Origin: JBBRCE01 sp038205115
GTDB taxonomy: Bacteria > Planctomycetota > Planctomycetia > Pirellulales > JBBRCE01
Assembly (NCBI GenBank): GCA_038205115.1
Contig: JBBRCE010000016.1
Location: 1 to 64,000, forward strand
Reading direction: 5' to 3'
Length of the DNA stretch: 64,000 nt
The translations under genes and the position numbers were made by a program. Numbering within the stretch: the first letter of the stretch is position 1; each line of letters starts with the position of its first letter. Positions 1 to 9,491 of this stretch are shown here, piece after piece. The notes beneath the pieces are model-generated. The model did no database searches and was not told the DNA's origin. It saw only the letters and a program-made list of their open reading frames with translations.

Positions 1-204
1 GTCATTGCACTGCGGTTCCTTGAGGTTCCAATCCGCGCCCGCTAGCAACTGGCGCGTCGCTGGCCCTACAATCGCTTTGATTGATCCAGTCGGAATAATC
101 GGCAAACTCGCCCGCAGACTTTGCCTTGTTTGTCCGGAATGCCATAACTTGTGTTTTAATCGTGAGATGAGTGCTCCGTGGCGGCATCTCGCGCGGCCAC
201 TTCG

Positions 205-232
205 TTGACCCCAGCGAGTGGAGGGTTAGAAT
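205..232 (+). promoter_or_regulatory. Predicted sigma70 promoter of the large TPR gene
   Basis: TTGACC at 205-210 and TAGAAT at 227-232 are separated by 16 bp, which fits a housekeeping promoter. Transcription would start near 239 and leave a leader of about 165 nt before the ATG at 406. The stretch 1-204 holds no gene I can support; a 47-codon minus-strand ORF there lacks a clear ribosome binding site. Confidence 0.5.
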
Positions 233-405
233 AAAAGCTGCGAATTCGGCCAATCGCGTTTTCTGCGAAACTGGACCGATTTGAGCGAACGCCGTCGGTC
301 CGCACAACGTAGCAAAGCTTTGCGGGCACACTTTCTAGCCGGGCACCCCTTCACGATCGAGCAATGCCGCAATGCTGGCATTTGACTCGTGAATTAGGTT
401 TTTTC

Positions 406-3400
406 ATGCAACGATTGAATATCAAGCTGGTCATCTTTCTGGTTGGCAGTTTTCTGGTTGTGGTGGTCGGCGGTTTTTTTCTGCACCGCTGGCAGACGCG
501 CAGTGGTGCAGCAAAGTATAAGGTCGAAGGCGAAAAACTCGTCAAGGAAGGAAATTATTCCGAAGCTGCCGTACAATTCGGTAAAGGTGTGAAGGCCAAC
601 CCAGAAGACACGGACTCTTTAAAGAACTGGGTGTTGGCCCGCTACGAACAGGTGCTCAACGGCAGCGACAGCCCGAATAGTGTTTATCGCCAGTTGCTCA
701 AAGCGCAGGAAACGCCCGCCTCGGCAGAACATCCCGAGTTTGGCGAGCGGCTGGATCGCGCCAAAATTGTGCTACTGATGCGAATGCGGCAGTGGTCCAA
801 CGCTCGCGACGAAATCGTCGAGATGCAAAAGTCACGGCCGAAAGACGCCCTACTGGAATTTCAGCTTGCCGAGTGCAACGCGTTTTCCGGGCGTCAGCCC
901 GCGGCCCTGCAGCAAGCGGCAAGGCTGATTGGCGTCGATCTGGCCACGGGCGAAATCAACTCCGACCAAGGCACCGATCAGAAAAACGTCGAGGCTTATG
1001 CCTTGCTGGCCGGTCTGCTGTTGAACTCCGACGCCGGCGAAGTGAATCTTGAACTGGCCGACAAAGTGATGGGAAAACTCGTCGAAATCAACGGCGACAA
1101 AGCCGCGGCCCATTTGCAGCGCGGCACGTACCTGCAAAGCCGCCCGCTCAAAAGCCTGGCCGCAAAGGAACAGGAAACCGAGCGCAAAGATAATTCGGTC
1201 GAAGCCCGGACGGAAATCGAAAAGGCGCTCGCAATCGCGCCCGACGATGCCGATGCGATTCTCACGGCGGGACAGGTGGCCTGGATTGCCGGAGATCTGG
1301 AGGCGGCACAAAAGCGAATGGAAGCCGGCACCAAGCAGTTTCCCAAAGATCCGCGGATGTGGGTGCTGCTCACGCGTTTGCAGATGCAGCAAAAAAATGC
1401 CAAGGCCGCCGAAGCCGCCGCCCGTGACGGTCTCGCAAAGGTGCCGGCCGATGTCAACCTACTGCTCATCTTGGCGGAGATTCAAATCCACAATGGCGAT
1501 GCGGTCGCCGCCCGCGACACGCTCGGCAAGCTCGACAAAATGAAGGCCGCCGGCTTCGACATGGAAGTCTTGCAGGGACGGCTATATATGCTCGACAAAA
1601 ACTGGACGCTCGCGGCCGAAAAATTGGAACACGCCCGCAAGATGGCCGCCACGCAGCCCGAGCGGTTGTCGCCGGTGCTGGTTTCGCTGGCGGATTGCTA
1701 CGAACAATTGAATCAGGCCGATCGTCAAAACGAAATCGCCGAGCAGCTTTCCAAGATCAGTGGCGGTTCAATGACCGCGCTAATCACCAAGGCGAACGGC
1801 TTGCAGGCCAAAGGCGACAACGCCGGCGCTTTGAAGCTTTACGAAATGGTGGAAAAGCAAATCACCGAAAAGAAGATGAGCGATTCGCCCGGCATCTGGA
1901 TGCGACTGCTGAAATTGCGTCTGGCCGAGCAGGCCAGCAAGCCACGCGAAAAACAGGATTGGGCCCAAATCGACAAAATGGTCGATAGCCTGCGCGGGCA
2001 AGCCAACGTCAATGAGTCCGCCTGGGCCGTGTTGGCGGCCGAAGTTGCCACCCGCAAAGGCGATCCCGAACGTGCGGAAAAACTGATCCGCGACGCCAAT
2101 GCCAACGATCCCAAAAACCCGCAATTGTGGGCGGAACTCTTCGAGATTCAGCGGATCAAGTTGATTGGCGATGACGAAACCAAAGCCCTGCCAATTCTGG
2201 AGCGCGCGGAAAAAGTCGTCGGCGATAACATCGTGTTTCGCCTGGCGCGGTTGAACACCTGGAATCGCGTGGGCGGCAAACGCGGCAAAGATGAAATCAC
2301 CAAGTTGGCGGCGCTGCCGATCACGACCTATTCCGACCAAGATCAGACCCGCTGGCTTGAAGCGCTCAGCGCCGCTCAGCATCGCCTGGGCGATCTAGAG
2401 GGCGCGCGGCAAAGCTGGCGCGCGCTCCGCAAATTTCGCGACGATGTCAATTACTACATGCAGTCGTTCGAATTTGCTCGCGAGGCCGACGACGGCGCCG
2501 AGATGCAAACCGCCCTCCAAGCCATGGCCAAGTTGACCGGCAAGAACGATTCGCAACTGCTGTTTGCTCAGGCCGTGCAGTTAGCCAACCGCGTGATTAC
2601 CCGTATTTTCAAAGAACCTAACCCGTCCAAAAGGACGCTGACTGCCCAAGAAACCGACGATCTGGCGCGGGCTCGTACACTGCTGAATAAGGCCAAAAAC
2701 GAGCGCGCTGGCTGGTACGTTGTGCCGCAAATTCTTGGCGATATTGATGTGCTGGAAGGCAAACGCGACGACGCTATCGAAAATTATAAACTCGCGCTCG
2801 AGCTCGGGCCGAGTAACGCCACGGTCATCCGTCGCCTGATTGCGCTGCAGGCCAGCGCGGGGCAATTCCAACAAGCGCTGGCGTTATTCCCGCGCTTGGG
2901 AGAAGACCGCAGCGAGGGCATGGATCGGATGGAAGCCGATCTACGCGTGCAAGTTGGCGACTTCAAGCAAGCCGCCGAACTGGCCAAGGCGGCCGTGCCC
3001 GACAACAGTAACAATTCGGCCGGCCTGTACTGGCGCGCCATGCTGCTCTCGCGGGCGAGGATGCCTGAAGACGCTGAAAAGTTGTACCGCGCGGCGGTTG
3101 ACGCCGATCCGCAGCGCCCCGAGGCTTGGATCGGATTGATCAAGCATCTTCTGGAAACCAACCGTCGCAACGAAGCCATGAATGCCTTGGTGGAAGCCGA
3201 CACCAAACTCAAACCGGAAGTCAAATCGATTCCGCTGGCACAACTTTACGAAGCGTCCGGCAATTTCCAGGCTGCCGAAAAGAATTTCAAAGACGCATTG
3301 CTGGCCGCGCCGGAAAACTACTTGCTGGCCAATCAAGTGGCCGCGTTTTACATTCGCGCCGGCAAATTCGCCGAGGCCAGAAAGCTGTTGGATAAAGTTG

Positions 3401-4803
3401 TCGCTTCCGCGCCTGTGGATCAGAAGGTGCTGGTCACCGCCGCCCGCCGCCAACTGGCGCAGATCATGGCCTTGAGTGGCAGTTATCAAGACCATCTGAG
3501 CGCGCTGGCCGAGATCGAGAAAAATACGCAGGCCGGCGAGTTGGCCGTCGAAGATCGAATCCTCACGGCCAATCTATATGCCGTCCGCGACGATGCCACC
3601 TCGCATCAAAAAGCCATCGCCTTGCTGGCTTCGCTCGAAGACAAAGACGTGCTCGCGCCCGATCAATTGATGGTCTTGGCGCGGCTCTACGAGCAAACGG
3701 GCAAATGGAAAGAAGCCCACGTGATCATCGATCGCTTGCGCGAACGCGCTCCCGGCAACATTGCGCTGCTGGCCGAGTTCGTGACGATGATGTTGCGAAA
3801 CGACGAGCCCGAAAACGCCGAGGATCTGATTCGCCAAATCGAACAGATGGAAAAATCCAGCAAGACTTCGTTCGGAGCGGCCGCACTCCGAGCCCAATTG
3901 TTGGTCAAGCAGGGCAAGAACGACGAAGCGGCCGAAAAGTTGACTTCGCTGGTGACGCTGCCGCAGAAAGACGACCGCAAAGGTGACGTACTGGCCGTGG
4001 CCTTGCTGCTGGATCAACTCAAGCTCTACGAGCCCGCCACCGCGTATTTTACCGCCTTTAACGACATGGAGCACTCCATCCGTAGCGTCGCCTACCTGGC
4101 CACGCATCTGGGCCAGCAGCGACTCATATCCGAATCGCTCGATTTGTGCGACAAAAAACTGGTGGGCGTAACGGACGTGGCGGCCGCCGCACCGCTGATT
4201 CTGGCCGGAATCAACACGCTCAACGTCCGTCAAGGCGAAGCTAAGCCCGAGCATTTTGCCATGGTCGAAAAATGGCTGAAGCGGCTGCTCGACAAAAACC
4301 CCGACGCCGAGTTTTTGATCGTGCGGCTTTGCGACTTGTACCAGCTCTGGGGCAAGTACCCAGAAGCGGAACGCGAATATCGCGCGGCGTTGGCCAAAAA
4401 GAATTTCAACCAAGAGCAGCGCGCCATCTTGGCCAACAACTTCGCTTATATGCTGGCGCTACTGAAAAAGGATCTGGACGACAGCCTCAAATTGATCAAC
4501 GAGTCGATCGACGCCATTGGTCCGCGGGCCAGCATGCTGGATACCCGCGCAATGGTGCAACTCGCCCGCAACCAGCCCGATGCGGCGCTGCAGGACATTC
4601 AGACCGCGATTCTCGACGATTCGCACAACGGCAGTTACTATTTCCATCGCGCGCTGGCCGAGCAAGCGCTCAAGCAAGTCTCGCCACAAGCGGCCGATTC
4701 GCTGAAGTTGGCCAGCGATCACGGCTTCAAGCCCAAAGAACTGTCGCCCCTGGAATACAAGTTGTACGAGTCGCTGGCCAAGGCCACCAGCACGACACCC
4801 TAA
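406..4803 (+). CDS. Large membrane-anchored TPR-repeat protein
   Basis: A 1465-aa protein. Residues 1-25 contain a single hydrophobic segment (IFLVGSFLVVVVGGFF) after a short basic start, so it is probably an inner-membrane anchor with the bulk in the periplasm. The remainder is almost entirely helical tetratricopeptide repeats with recurrent A..LY..A and A...P patterns (for example around residues 40-70, 780-830 and 890-930), arranged as a long solenoid for protein-protein contacts. I chose ATG 406 rather than the in-frame ATG 364 because the anchor starts there and the extra 14 residues look non-coding. No catalytic domain is visible. In Gram-negative bacteria such architectures (PEP-CTERM/XrtA-associated TPR proteins, cellulose or outer-membrane assembly scaffolds) organise exopolysaccharide or envelope machinery, but no such genes adjoin it, so the role is unknown. 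Confidence 0.85.
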   Translation: MQRLNIKLVIFLVGSFLVVVVGGFFLHRWQTRSGAAKYKVEGEKLVKEGNYSEAAVQFGKGVKANPEDTDSLKNWVLARYEQVLNGSDSPNSVYRQLLKAQETPASAEHPEFGERLDRAKIVLLMRMRQWSNARDEIVEMQKSRPKDALLEFQLAECNAFSGRQPAALQQAARLIGVDLATGEINSDQGTDQKNVEAYALLAGLLLNSDAGEVNLELADKVMGKLVEINGDKAAAHLQRGTYLQSRPLKSLAAKEQETERKDNSVEARTEIEKALAIAPDDADAILTAGQVAWIAGDLEAAQKRMEAGTKQFPKDPRMWVLLTRLQMQQKNAKAAEAAARDGLAKVPADVNLLLILAEIQIHNGDAVAARDTLGKLDKMKAAGFDMEVLQGRLYMLDKNWTLAAEKLEHARKMAATQPERLSPVLVSLADCYEQLNQADRQNEIAEQLSKISGGSMTALITKANGLQAKGDNAGALKLYEMVEKQITEKKMSDSPGIWMRLLKLRLAEQASKPREKQDWAQIDKMVDSLRGQANVNESAWAVLAAEVATRKGDPERAEKLIRDANANDPKNPQLWAELFEIQRIKLIGDDETKALPILERAEKVVGDNIVFRLARLNTWNRVGGKRGKDEITKLAALPITTYSDQDQTRWLEALSAAQHRLGDLEGARQSWRALRKFRDDVNYYMQSFEFAREADDGAEMQTALQAMAKLTGKNDSQLLFAQAVQLANRVITRIFKEPNPSKRTLTAQETDDLARARTLLNKAKNERAGWYVVPQILGDIDVLEGKRDDAIENYKLALELGPSNATVIRRLIALQASAGQFQQALALFPRLGEDRSEGMDRMEADLRVQVGDFKQAAELAKAAVPDNSNNSAGLYWRAMLLSRARMPEDAEKLYRAAVDADPQRPEAWIGLIKHLLETNRRNEAMNALVEADTKLKPEVKSIPLAQLYEASGNFQAAEKNFKDALLAAPENYLLANQVAAFYIRAGKFAEARKLLDKVVASAPVDQKVLVTAARRQLAQIMALSGSYQDHLSALAEIEKNTQAGELAVEDRILTANLYAVRDDATSHQKAIALLASLEDKDVLAPDQLMVLARLYEQTGKWKEAHVIIDRLRERAPGNIALLAEFVTMMLRNDEPENAEDLIRQIEQMEKSSKTSFGAAALRAQLLVKQGKNDEAAEKLTSLVTLPQKDDRKGDVLAVALLLDQLKLYEPATAYFTAFNDMEHSIRSVAYLATHLGQQRLISESLDLCDKKLVGVTDVAAAAPLILAGINTLNVRQGEAKPEHFAMVEKWLKRLLDKNPDAEFLIVRLCDLYQLWGKYPEAEREYRAALAKKNFNQEQRAILANNFAYMLALLKKDLDDSLKLINESIDAIGPRASMLDTRAMVQLARNQPDAALQDIQTAILDDSHNGSYYFHRALAEQALKQVSPQAADSLKLASDHGFKPKELSPLEYKLYESLAKATSTTP

Positions 4804-4804
4804 C

Positions 4805-4824
4805 GGCGCGGTTGGTTCCGCGCC
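4805..4824. terminator. Hairpin between convergent genes
   Basis: GGCGCGG at 4805-4811 pairs perfectly with CCGCGCC at 4818-4824 across a 6-nt loop. It lies in the 34-bp gap between two convergent stop codons. There is no U-tract, so it is only a plausible bidirectional terminator. Confidence 0.4.
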
Positions 4825-4837
4825 CGCTGCCAGTCCG

Positions 4838-7111
4838 TTACTGATCCGAATACACCCGCGTGCTTTCTTCTTTGGTGATCGGCGTGCGGCTATCGTCGGA
4901 GAGCAATTGCACCTTGAAGCGCAAATCGCCGGCGGCCAAGGCTTGAACTTTGACTTTGTAGGTCACGTCCGCCTTGGGCGCCAGTCGCGCGAGAGGTTCG
5001 AAGGTGACTTGCTGCCCGGCGATTGCAAACCGCGTTGGCCCTTCGGCCGAAAGCGGCTTGGCTTCGGCTGGCACCAGGCCCAGCACTTGGATATTGGTTG
5101 CCGGTTTGGTGCCTTGGTTGACCACGCGAATTTCGTAGGTGGTTGGCTGGCCGATTTCGATCGGATCATCGACATCGCTGACCTCGAACATCACGGCCGC
5201 CAGGCCATCGATCACCACGGTTTGCTCTTTGTGATCGACCAGGCCCTGCTTGGCCTTGCCGTCGATGGTCATCTTCTGTTCGCCGGATTCGATGGGCATG
5301 GTCACCAGCGTGACATTGCCGGTTTCAGACGCCGGCAGTTCCTCAAGATTCCACTGCACGCTGTGCGTGGCCGCGTCGTACTGACCGGAATTGTTGGCTT
5401 TGACGAACTTCAAGCCCTTGGGCAGATGCGTGACCAATTGAATGTCTTTGGCCGGCGCGGTGCCGGGGTTGCTGACCGAAACGGTGTAAGTTGCTTGACG
5501 TTCCAAGTAGCGGCGCGTCGGACCGTTCATGGCCACTTCCAGCGCGGGCGCGACGATTTCGATTTCGGCCTGCTGCTCGGTGCGCAGGCTGCCTTCGCCG
5601 CGCGCGGTGATGGTATTGAGCACCTTGCCGGCTTTGACCGCGCTCATGGTCAGATCGAGTTGCCGCGTTTCGCCCGGCTTGAGTTGGCCGACTTCGAATT
5701 CCAATTCGGCGCCCGCCGCATGTTTGAATTCAACGGGTACTTTTTCTTCCAGCAGCACGCCGGTTGCAACGCCTGTGCCGGGATTCGAAAGTTTGATGGT
5801 CAACTTGACGTCGGTGCCAATCATGGCTTGCTTGGGTGCGATCAGTTGCATGGCCAGCGCCGGCTTGGTGACCACGCTGCGGGCAGACGCTTCCGAACGA
5901 AATTGCACGCTGGCCACGCTGCCGATTTCGCCTTCGGCCGTGGGAATCAATTCCATTTGCACGGTGGTTTCGTCGTTGGGTTTGAGCGTGCCAATTGCCC
6001 AGATCAATTCGCCGCGTGGGCCGGTTTGAATGGGTGGCGTGGTTTTGACGAGCTGCGCGCCATGCGGAATTTCGTCGTGAATTTCCACCCCTTGGGCCAC
6101 CGCGGTACCGACATTGCGAATCTTGGTCTTGAAAATGGCCGACTTGCCGACCTGCACCTCAGGCGGGGCAATTTTTTCGACCTGCAACTGCGGTGTCTGC
6201 GCGCCTTCGAGTTGCCGAGCGCCCGGACGGCCATTGCCGCTATCGCTGGCGGCGCCGAGATCGGTGCTCCCAGGCACTTTCAATGCGTTCATGCCCCCGC
6301 TCGTGACGGCCGGCAGCGTGCCTGGTGCTCCGCGCGCCGACATGGTGTCGGCGGGTGTTTGGACTTCAATTCGTGTACTACTCACCGCGCCGTTTTGCGG
6401 AATGTCGGAATAATTAGGCATCTGCGAGCGCGGCGGCATTGAACTACCGCCACTTGCGTCGGCAGGCGGCAGTAGGTCCGCGCTACTCGAACCGGCGGCC
6501 GGCAATGTGTTGGCCGGCATCGCTGGCGGAATCGAAGAATCGGCCAGACGCCGCGGCGCCGGTCCCAGCGGATCGTCTTGAGTGCCAAGCTCCGAGCGCT
6601 GCGCGGGAACTTCGGCTGCGGTGCGTTTCACGGCGTACGGGTTGGGGCGTTCAGCCTGCAGGCCAAACGGATCGTTCAATTGTGGCGGCGCGGCGTTGTT
6701 GGCCACCGGCATTCGGCGCGGAGCGTCCAATGCGTCGTCCGTGTCTCGCGGTGAATTCCGGCGTGGCGCATCCAGCGCGTTTCCGGCGTCACGTAACGGA
6801 TTGCGGCGCGGCAAGTCATCGCCACGAGCCATCAGCGCGGCGCGGGCTGGCAGATCGCTATCCAGTCGGCCGGGCTCTTCCATCGCCGGCCGCGGCTTCA
6901 AACCTCGAGCGGAAAATGGATCCTGCGGTAATCGCAGATCACTCAGGCTGGGCGACGCCTTCTTGGCTGGCGCGGAATCTTCGGCCGCCAGCACATCTGT
7001 TTTGCCCGAATGCTTGAGTTGCATGATCGCAACCGCGCCAAACGAAACCACTAAGGCCAGCGCCGCCGTTCGCAGCGCCAGCCGCTTCATTTTTGTCTTC
7101 AGGAACTTCAT
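4838..7111 (-). CDS. Exported DUF11/CARDB-type repeat protein
   Basis: A 757-aa protein with a basic start and a hydrophobic segment at about residues 11-31 (signal peptide or anchor), then a long Pro/Arg/Asp-rich low-complexity linker (about 45-290). Four or more immunoglobulin-like beta domains of the DUF11/CARDB type follow, each with a recurring V.NPGT..A..V.L or VRNVGTAVAQGV motif. Such domains are extracellular and form adhesive or structural stalks. I prefer the ATG at 7111 (MKFLKTK) over an in-frame ATG at 7123, because a -10-like TATGGT ends 7 nt before it. It converges on the giant TPR gene; both may be envelope structural proteins. No enzymatic domain is seen. Confidence 0.8.
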   Translation of the reverse strand: MKFLKTKMKRLALRTAALALVVSFGAVAIMQLKHSGKTDVLAAEDSAPAKKASPSLSDLRLPQDPFSARGLKPRPAMEEPGRLDSDLPARAALMARGDDLPRRNPLRDAGNALDAPRRNSPRDTDDALDAPRRMPVANNAAPPQLNDPFGLQAERPNPYAVKRTAAEVPAQRSELGTQDDPLGPAPRRLADSSIPPAMPANTLPAAGSSSADLLPPADASGGSSMPPRSQMPNYSDIPQNGAVSSTRIEVQTPADTMSARGAPGTLPAVTSGGMNALKVPGSTDLGAASDSGNGRPGARQLEGAQTPQLQVEKIAPPEVQVGKSAIFKTKIRNVGTAVAQGVEIHDEIPHGAQLVKTTPPIQTGPRGELIWAIGTLKPNDETTVQMELIPTAEGEIGSVASVQFRSEASARSVVTKPALAMQLIAPKQAMIGTDVKLTIKLSNPGTGVATGVLLEEKVPVEFKHAAGAELEFEVGQLKPGETRQLDLTMSAVKAGKVLNTITARGEGSLRTEQQAEIEIVAPALEVAMNGPTRRYLERQATYTVSVSNPGTAPAKDIQLVTHLPKGLKFVKANNSGQYDAATHSVQWNLEELPASETGNVTLVTMPIESGEQKMTIDGKAKQGLVDHKEQTVVIDGLAAVMFEVSDVDDPIEIGQPTTYEIRVVNQGTKPATNIQVLGLVPAEAKPLSAEGPTRFAIAGQQVTFEPLARLAPKADVTYKVKVQALAAGDLRFKVQLLSDDSRTPITKEESTRVYSDQ

Positions 7112-7118
7112 GGCGAGT

Positions 7119-7146
7119 ACCATAAATTTGCCGAGATGCCCAACAA
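7119..7146 (-). promoter_or_regulatory. Predicted promoter giving a leaderless transcript
   Basis: On the minus strand TTGTTG (7146-7141) and TATGGT (7124-7119) are spaced 16 bp. The ATG at 7111 begins exactly 7 nt after the -10 box, so transcription would start at or next to the start codon. No Shine-Dalgarno sequence is present. Confidence 0.4.
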
Positions 7147-7272
7147 CCGCTACCAGCGCGCAACGTAACGCGTCGGATGTTTTTCGACTGGGCTAAGTAG
7201 CAAATTCGGACACGGCATCCAAGGGCAGTTCGGCAAGATTGCCAAATTCGCCATTCTGAGCGCATCGCTTTT

Positions 7273-7785
7273 TCAAACGCTTTTGCGCAACGTCTGCTGG
7301 AACGCCCGATCTTTAGCTGCGATTTTGTCAGCCAACTTGCGCTTGAATTCGACGAGCTTGTTTTGCAGCTCGACGTCGGCAGTTGCCAGCACTTGCACGG
7401 CAAAGATGCCAGCATTGCGCGGCCCGCCCATGCCCACCGCCACGCTCACGACCGGCACATCGCCGGGCATCTGTACGGTGGAGAGCAGCGAATCCATGCC
7501 GCCCAACTCGGCCGTCGGCACCGGAATGCCAATCACGGGCAGCGTAGTGTGCGCGGCCACCACGCCGGCCAGATGCGCGCTGCCACCGGCCGCGCAGATC
7601 ATGACGCCAATTCCGCGGCTGGCTGCCGACTTGGCATACTCGGCCACGGCATCCGGCGTGCGATGCGCGCTCATCACGTGCGCTTCGTAGCCGACGCCAA
7701 ACTCGTCCAGCGCCGCGGCGACCGCATTGATCTTAGGCCAATCGCTATCGCTTCCCATCAAGATTCCTACGCGTACGGCAGTCAT
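7273..7785 (-). CDS. purE: N5-carboxyaminoimidazole ribonucleotide mutase
   Basis: A 170-aa class I PurE, which converts N5-CAIR to CAIR in de novo purine synthesis in the cytoplasm. It shows the family signatures in order: GSDSDWP at residues 9-15 (nucleotide/phosphate loop), SAHRTP near residue 39 with the catalytic His, GGSAHLAG near 67-74 and the MPGDVPV segment. The length is standard for the family. An SD-like TTTGGAG lies upstream of the ATG. It follows hisD on the same strand after 94 bp; no purK lies nearby in the window. Confidence 0.95.
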   Translation of the reverse strand: MTAVRVGILMGSDSDWPKINAVAAALDEFGVGYEAHVMSAHRTPDAVAEYAKSAASRGIGVMICAAGGSAHLAGVVAAHTTLPVIGIPVPTAELGGMDSLLSTVQMPGDVPVVSVAVGMGGPRNAGIFAVQVLATADVELQNKLVEFKRKLADKIAAKDRAFQQTLRKSV

Positions 7786-7828
7786 GTCCGGTCAATGCTC
7801 CAAAGGTGTTGATGAAGTTGATGTGGTC

Positions 7829-7852
7829 GAATCGATCGTTGAATCGATCGTT
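7829..7852. repeat. Two tandem 12-bp repeats between hisD and purE
   Basis: GAATCGATCGTT occurs twice head-to-tail (7829-7840, 7841-7852), followed by GAATGG. Each unit contains the palindromes ATCGAT and CGATCG. The repeats lie about 45 bp upstream of purE, where they could be an operator or a chance duplication. Confidence 0.4.
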
Positions 7853-7879
7853 GAATGGAAAATGCCGGGTGCAGGTTTT

Positions 7880-9238
7880 TCATGTGCGGATCAGCACGCT
7901 ATCGCGATGCGCGGTTAGTCCTTCTTTTTCGGCGATGATCCGCACGTCTTCAGCCACCTCGCGCAGGCGATCGTGCGAAAAACGAATCACGCTGTTGCCG
8001 CGTAAGAAGTCGTTGGCGGTCAGACCGCTGGCAAACCGGGCCGTGCCGCCGGTGGGCAACACATGCGAAGGACCGGCCACGTAATCGCCCACGGCCACCG
8101 GTGTGTAGTTGCCGAGAAACACCGCGCCGGCGTGAGGAATTAGTTCGAGCAGTTGCTCGGCATTTTCGCAGGCGATGTGCAAGTGCTCGGCGGCAATCTC
8201 GTTGGCCAGCGCCGCGGCTTGCTCGGCGTTGGCCACCAAAATCAGCGCGCCAAACTGCTCTAAGCTTTGGCGGGCCAGTTCGCCGCGCGACAGCGTTTGC
8301 AGTTGCCGCTCAATCTCGGCCGCCGTGGCGTCGAGCGCCTTTTCGCTCCAGGTGATCAGAATGCTCGCGCCCGGAGCGTGCTCGGCTTGCGCGAGCATGT
8401 CGGCAGCGGTGAAATCGGCGCGCGTCGACTCGTCGGCAATCACCACCACTTCGCTGGGACCGGCGATCGAGTCGATATCCACTTCGCCATAAACCAGCCG
8501 CTTGGCCAGCGCCACGAACAAATTGCCAGGGCCGACGATTTTATCGACCCGCGGCACGCCATCCACGCCATAGGCCAGCGCGGCCACGCCTTGTGCCCCG
8601 CCCATCCGATAAACTTCCGTGACGCCAATCTCGTGACAGGCGGCCAGCAAGTCAGTGTTGTAAGCGCCGAACGGCGTTGGCGGCGCGATCACCGCCAACT
8701 CGCGGACGCCCGCCGCCTGCGCCGGCACGGCGGTCATCAGCACCGTGGACGGATACGCGGCCGCGCCGCCGGGCACGCAAATGCCAACCCTGTCTAGCGG
8801 CAAATAGCGCTGCCGCAGCGACGAACCATCGGCGCGGTCGACCCGCACATCTTTGTGCAAGATGGCGGTTTGAAATTCCAAAATGTTCTGGCGAATGCGA
8901 CGAATTGCCTGCAAATAAACCGGTTCGGCGGCAGCGTGCGCGGCAGCAAGCTCGGCGGCCGATACCCGCAATTCGCGCGGCGATAGATCCGCTTTGTCGA
9001 TCTTCCGCGAGTATTCCAACAGCGCCGGCAGCCCACGCTGCCGTACGTCGCGACAGATGCGTTCCACTACCTGCGTGGGCGAAAGCGGCTCGCCAAACAC
9101 GTCGATCGTCCGCCGGCGACTGACCTCGCTCACCACATTGCCGCGTGGGCTCAATCGCTCGCGCAGGTCGGCAATGGCCCCGCGCGCATCATCCCGCCGG
9201 GCGTCAATTCTCAGTAACTTTAACGGTGCATCGTTCAT
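7880..9238 (-). CDS. hisD: Histidinol dehydrogenase
   Basis: A 452-aa enzyme catalysing the final two NAD-dependent oxidations of histidinol to histidine. Family landmarks are present: the glycine-rich VGICVPGGAAAYPSTVLM region, the IAGPSEVVVIAD segment, the Glu-His pair in AAEHLHIACENAE (catalytic base), and the C-terminal GNYTPVAVGDYVAGPSHVLPT block with zinc ligands. The length matches the family. The ATG at 9238 was chosen; the frame extends two codons to a TTG. No other his gene is adjacent, so it is a dispersed rather than operonic his gene. Confidence 0.95.
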   Translation of the reverse strand: MNDAPLKLLRIDARRDDARGAIADLRERLSPRGNVVSEVSRRRTIDVFGEPLSPTQVVERICRDVRQRGLPALLEYSRKIDKADLSPRELRVSAAELAAAHAAAEPVYLQAIRRIRQNILEFQTAILHKDVRVDRADGSSLRQRYLPLDRVGICVPGGAAAYPSTVLMTAVPAQAAGVRELAVIAPPTPFGAYNTDLLAACHEIGVTEVYRMGGAQGVAALAYGVDGVPRVDKIVGPGNLFVALAKRLVYGEVDIDSIAGPSEVVVIADESTRADFTAADMLAQAEHAPGASILITWSEKALDATAAEIERQLQTLSRGELARQSLEQFGALILVANAEQAAALANEIAAEHLHIACENAEQLLELIPHAGAVFLGNYTPVAVGDYVAGPSHVLPTGGTARFASGLTANDFLRGNSVIRFSHDRLREVAEDVRIIAEKEGLTAHRDSVLIRT

Positions 9239-9247
9239 GACCAAAGT

Positions 9248-9491
9248 TTACTGGTTTTTGGGCGGATGAAACAGGCGCAAAACGGTTGTTGAATCGCGTT
9301 CGAGGCAGCCATGTTCCGCGAACTCATGTGAACGAATTGGAGGTCGATCCGCATACTCGCCGACGATCTGCAATTCGGTGATCGCCGGCCAACATCCAAG
9401 TCTGATCGGCCAACTGCCAATAAAAATGCCGGCCGTTGAAATCGAAATTCCGATGCGGATCGTCGGCCGGCGCATAATGATTGTATTTGGG
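9248..9491 (-). pseudogene. Frameshifted gene remnant downstream of the HTH gene
   Basis: Immediately after the antitoxin-like stop codon, the same frame reads on for about 35 protein-like codons (NHYAPADDPHRNFDF ... HFYWQLADQTWMLAGDH). It then loses sense, while a second frame continues with coding-like sequence (ITELQIVGEYADRP ... VLRLFHPPKNQ) to a stop at 9248. Both halves have the codon bias of local genes. This is best explained as a short gene broken by a frameshift near 9380-9390. Its function is not recognised. Confidence 0.35.

Noticed and set aside
2..331. 109-aa minus-strand frame at the left edge
   Set aside because: No ribosome binding site at the plausible internal ATG and no family features; the plus strand carries a better promoter for the next gene.
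4907..6442. 511-aa open frame antisense to the DUF11-type protein
   Set aside because: High GC third positions of the real gene create open antisense frames; the composition (His/Gly/Phe/Arg-rich, no domain) is typical of such shadows.
7829..7852. CRISPR-like repeat
   Set aside because: Only two contiguous 12-bp units with no spacer between them, so not an array.
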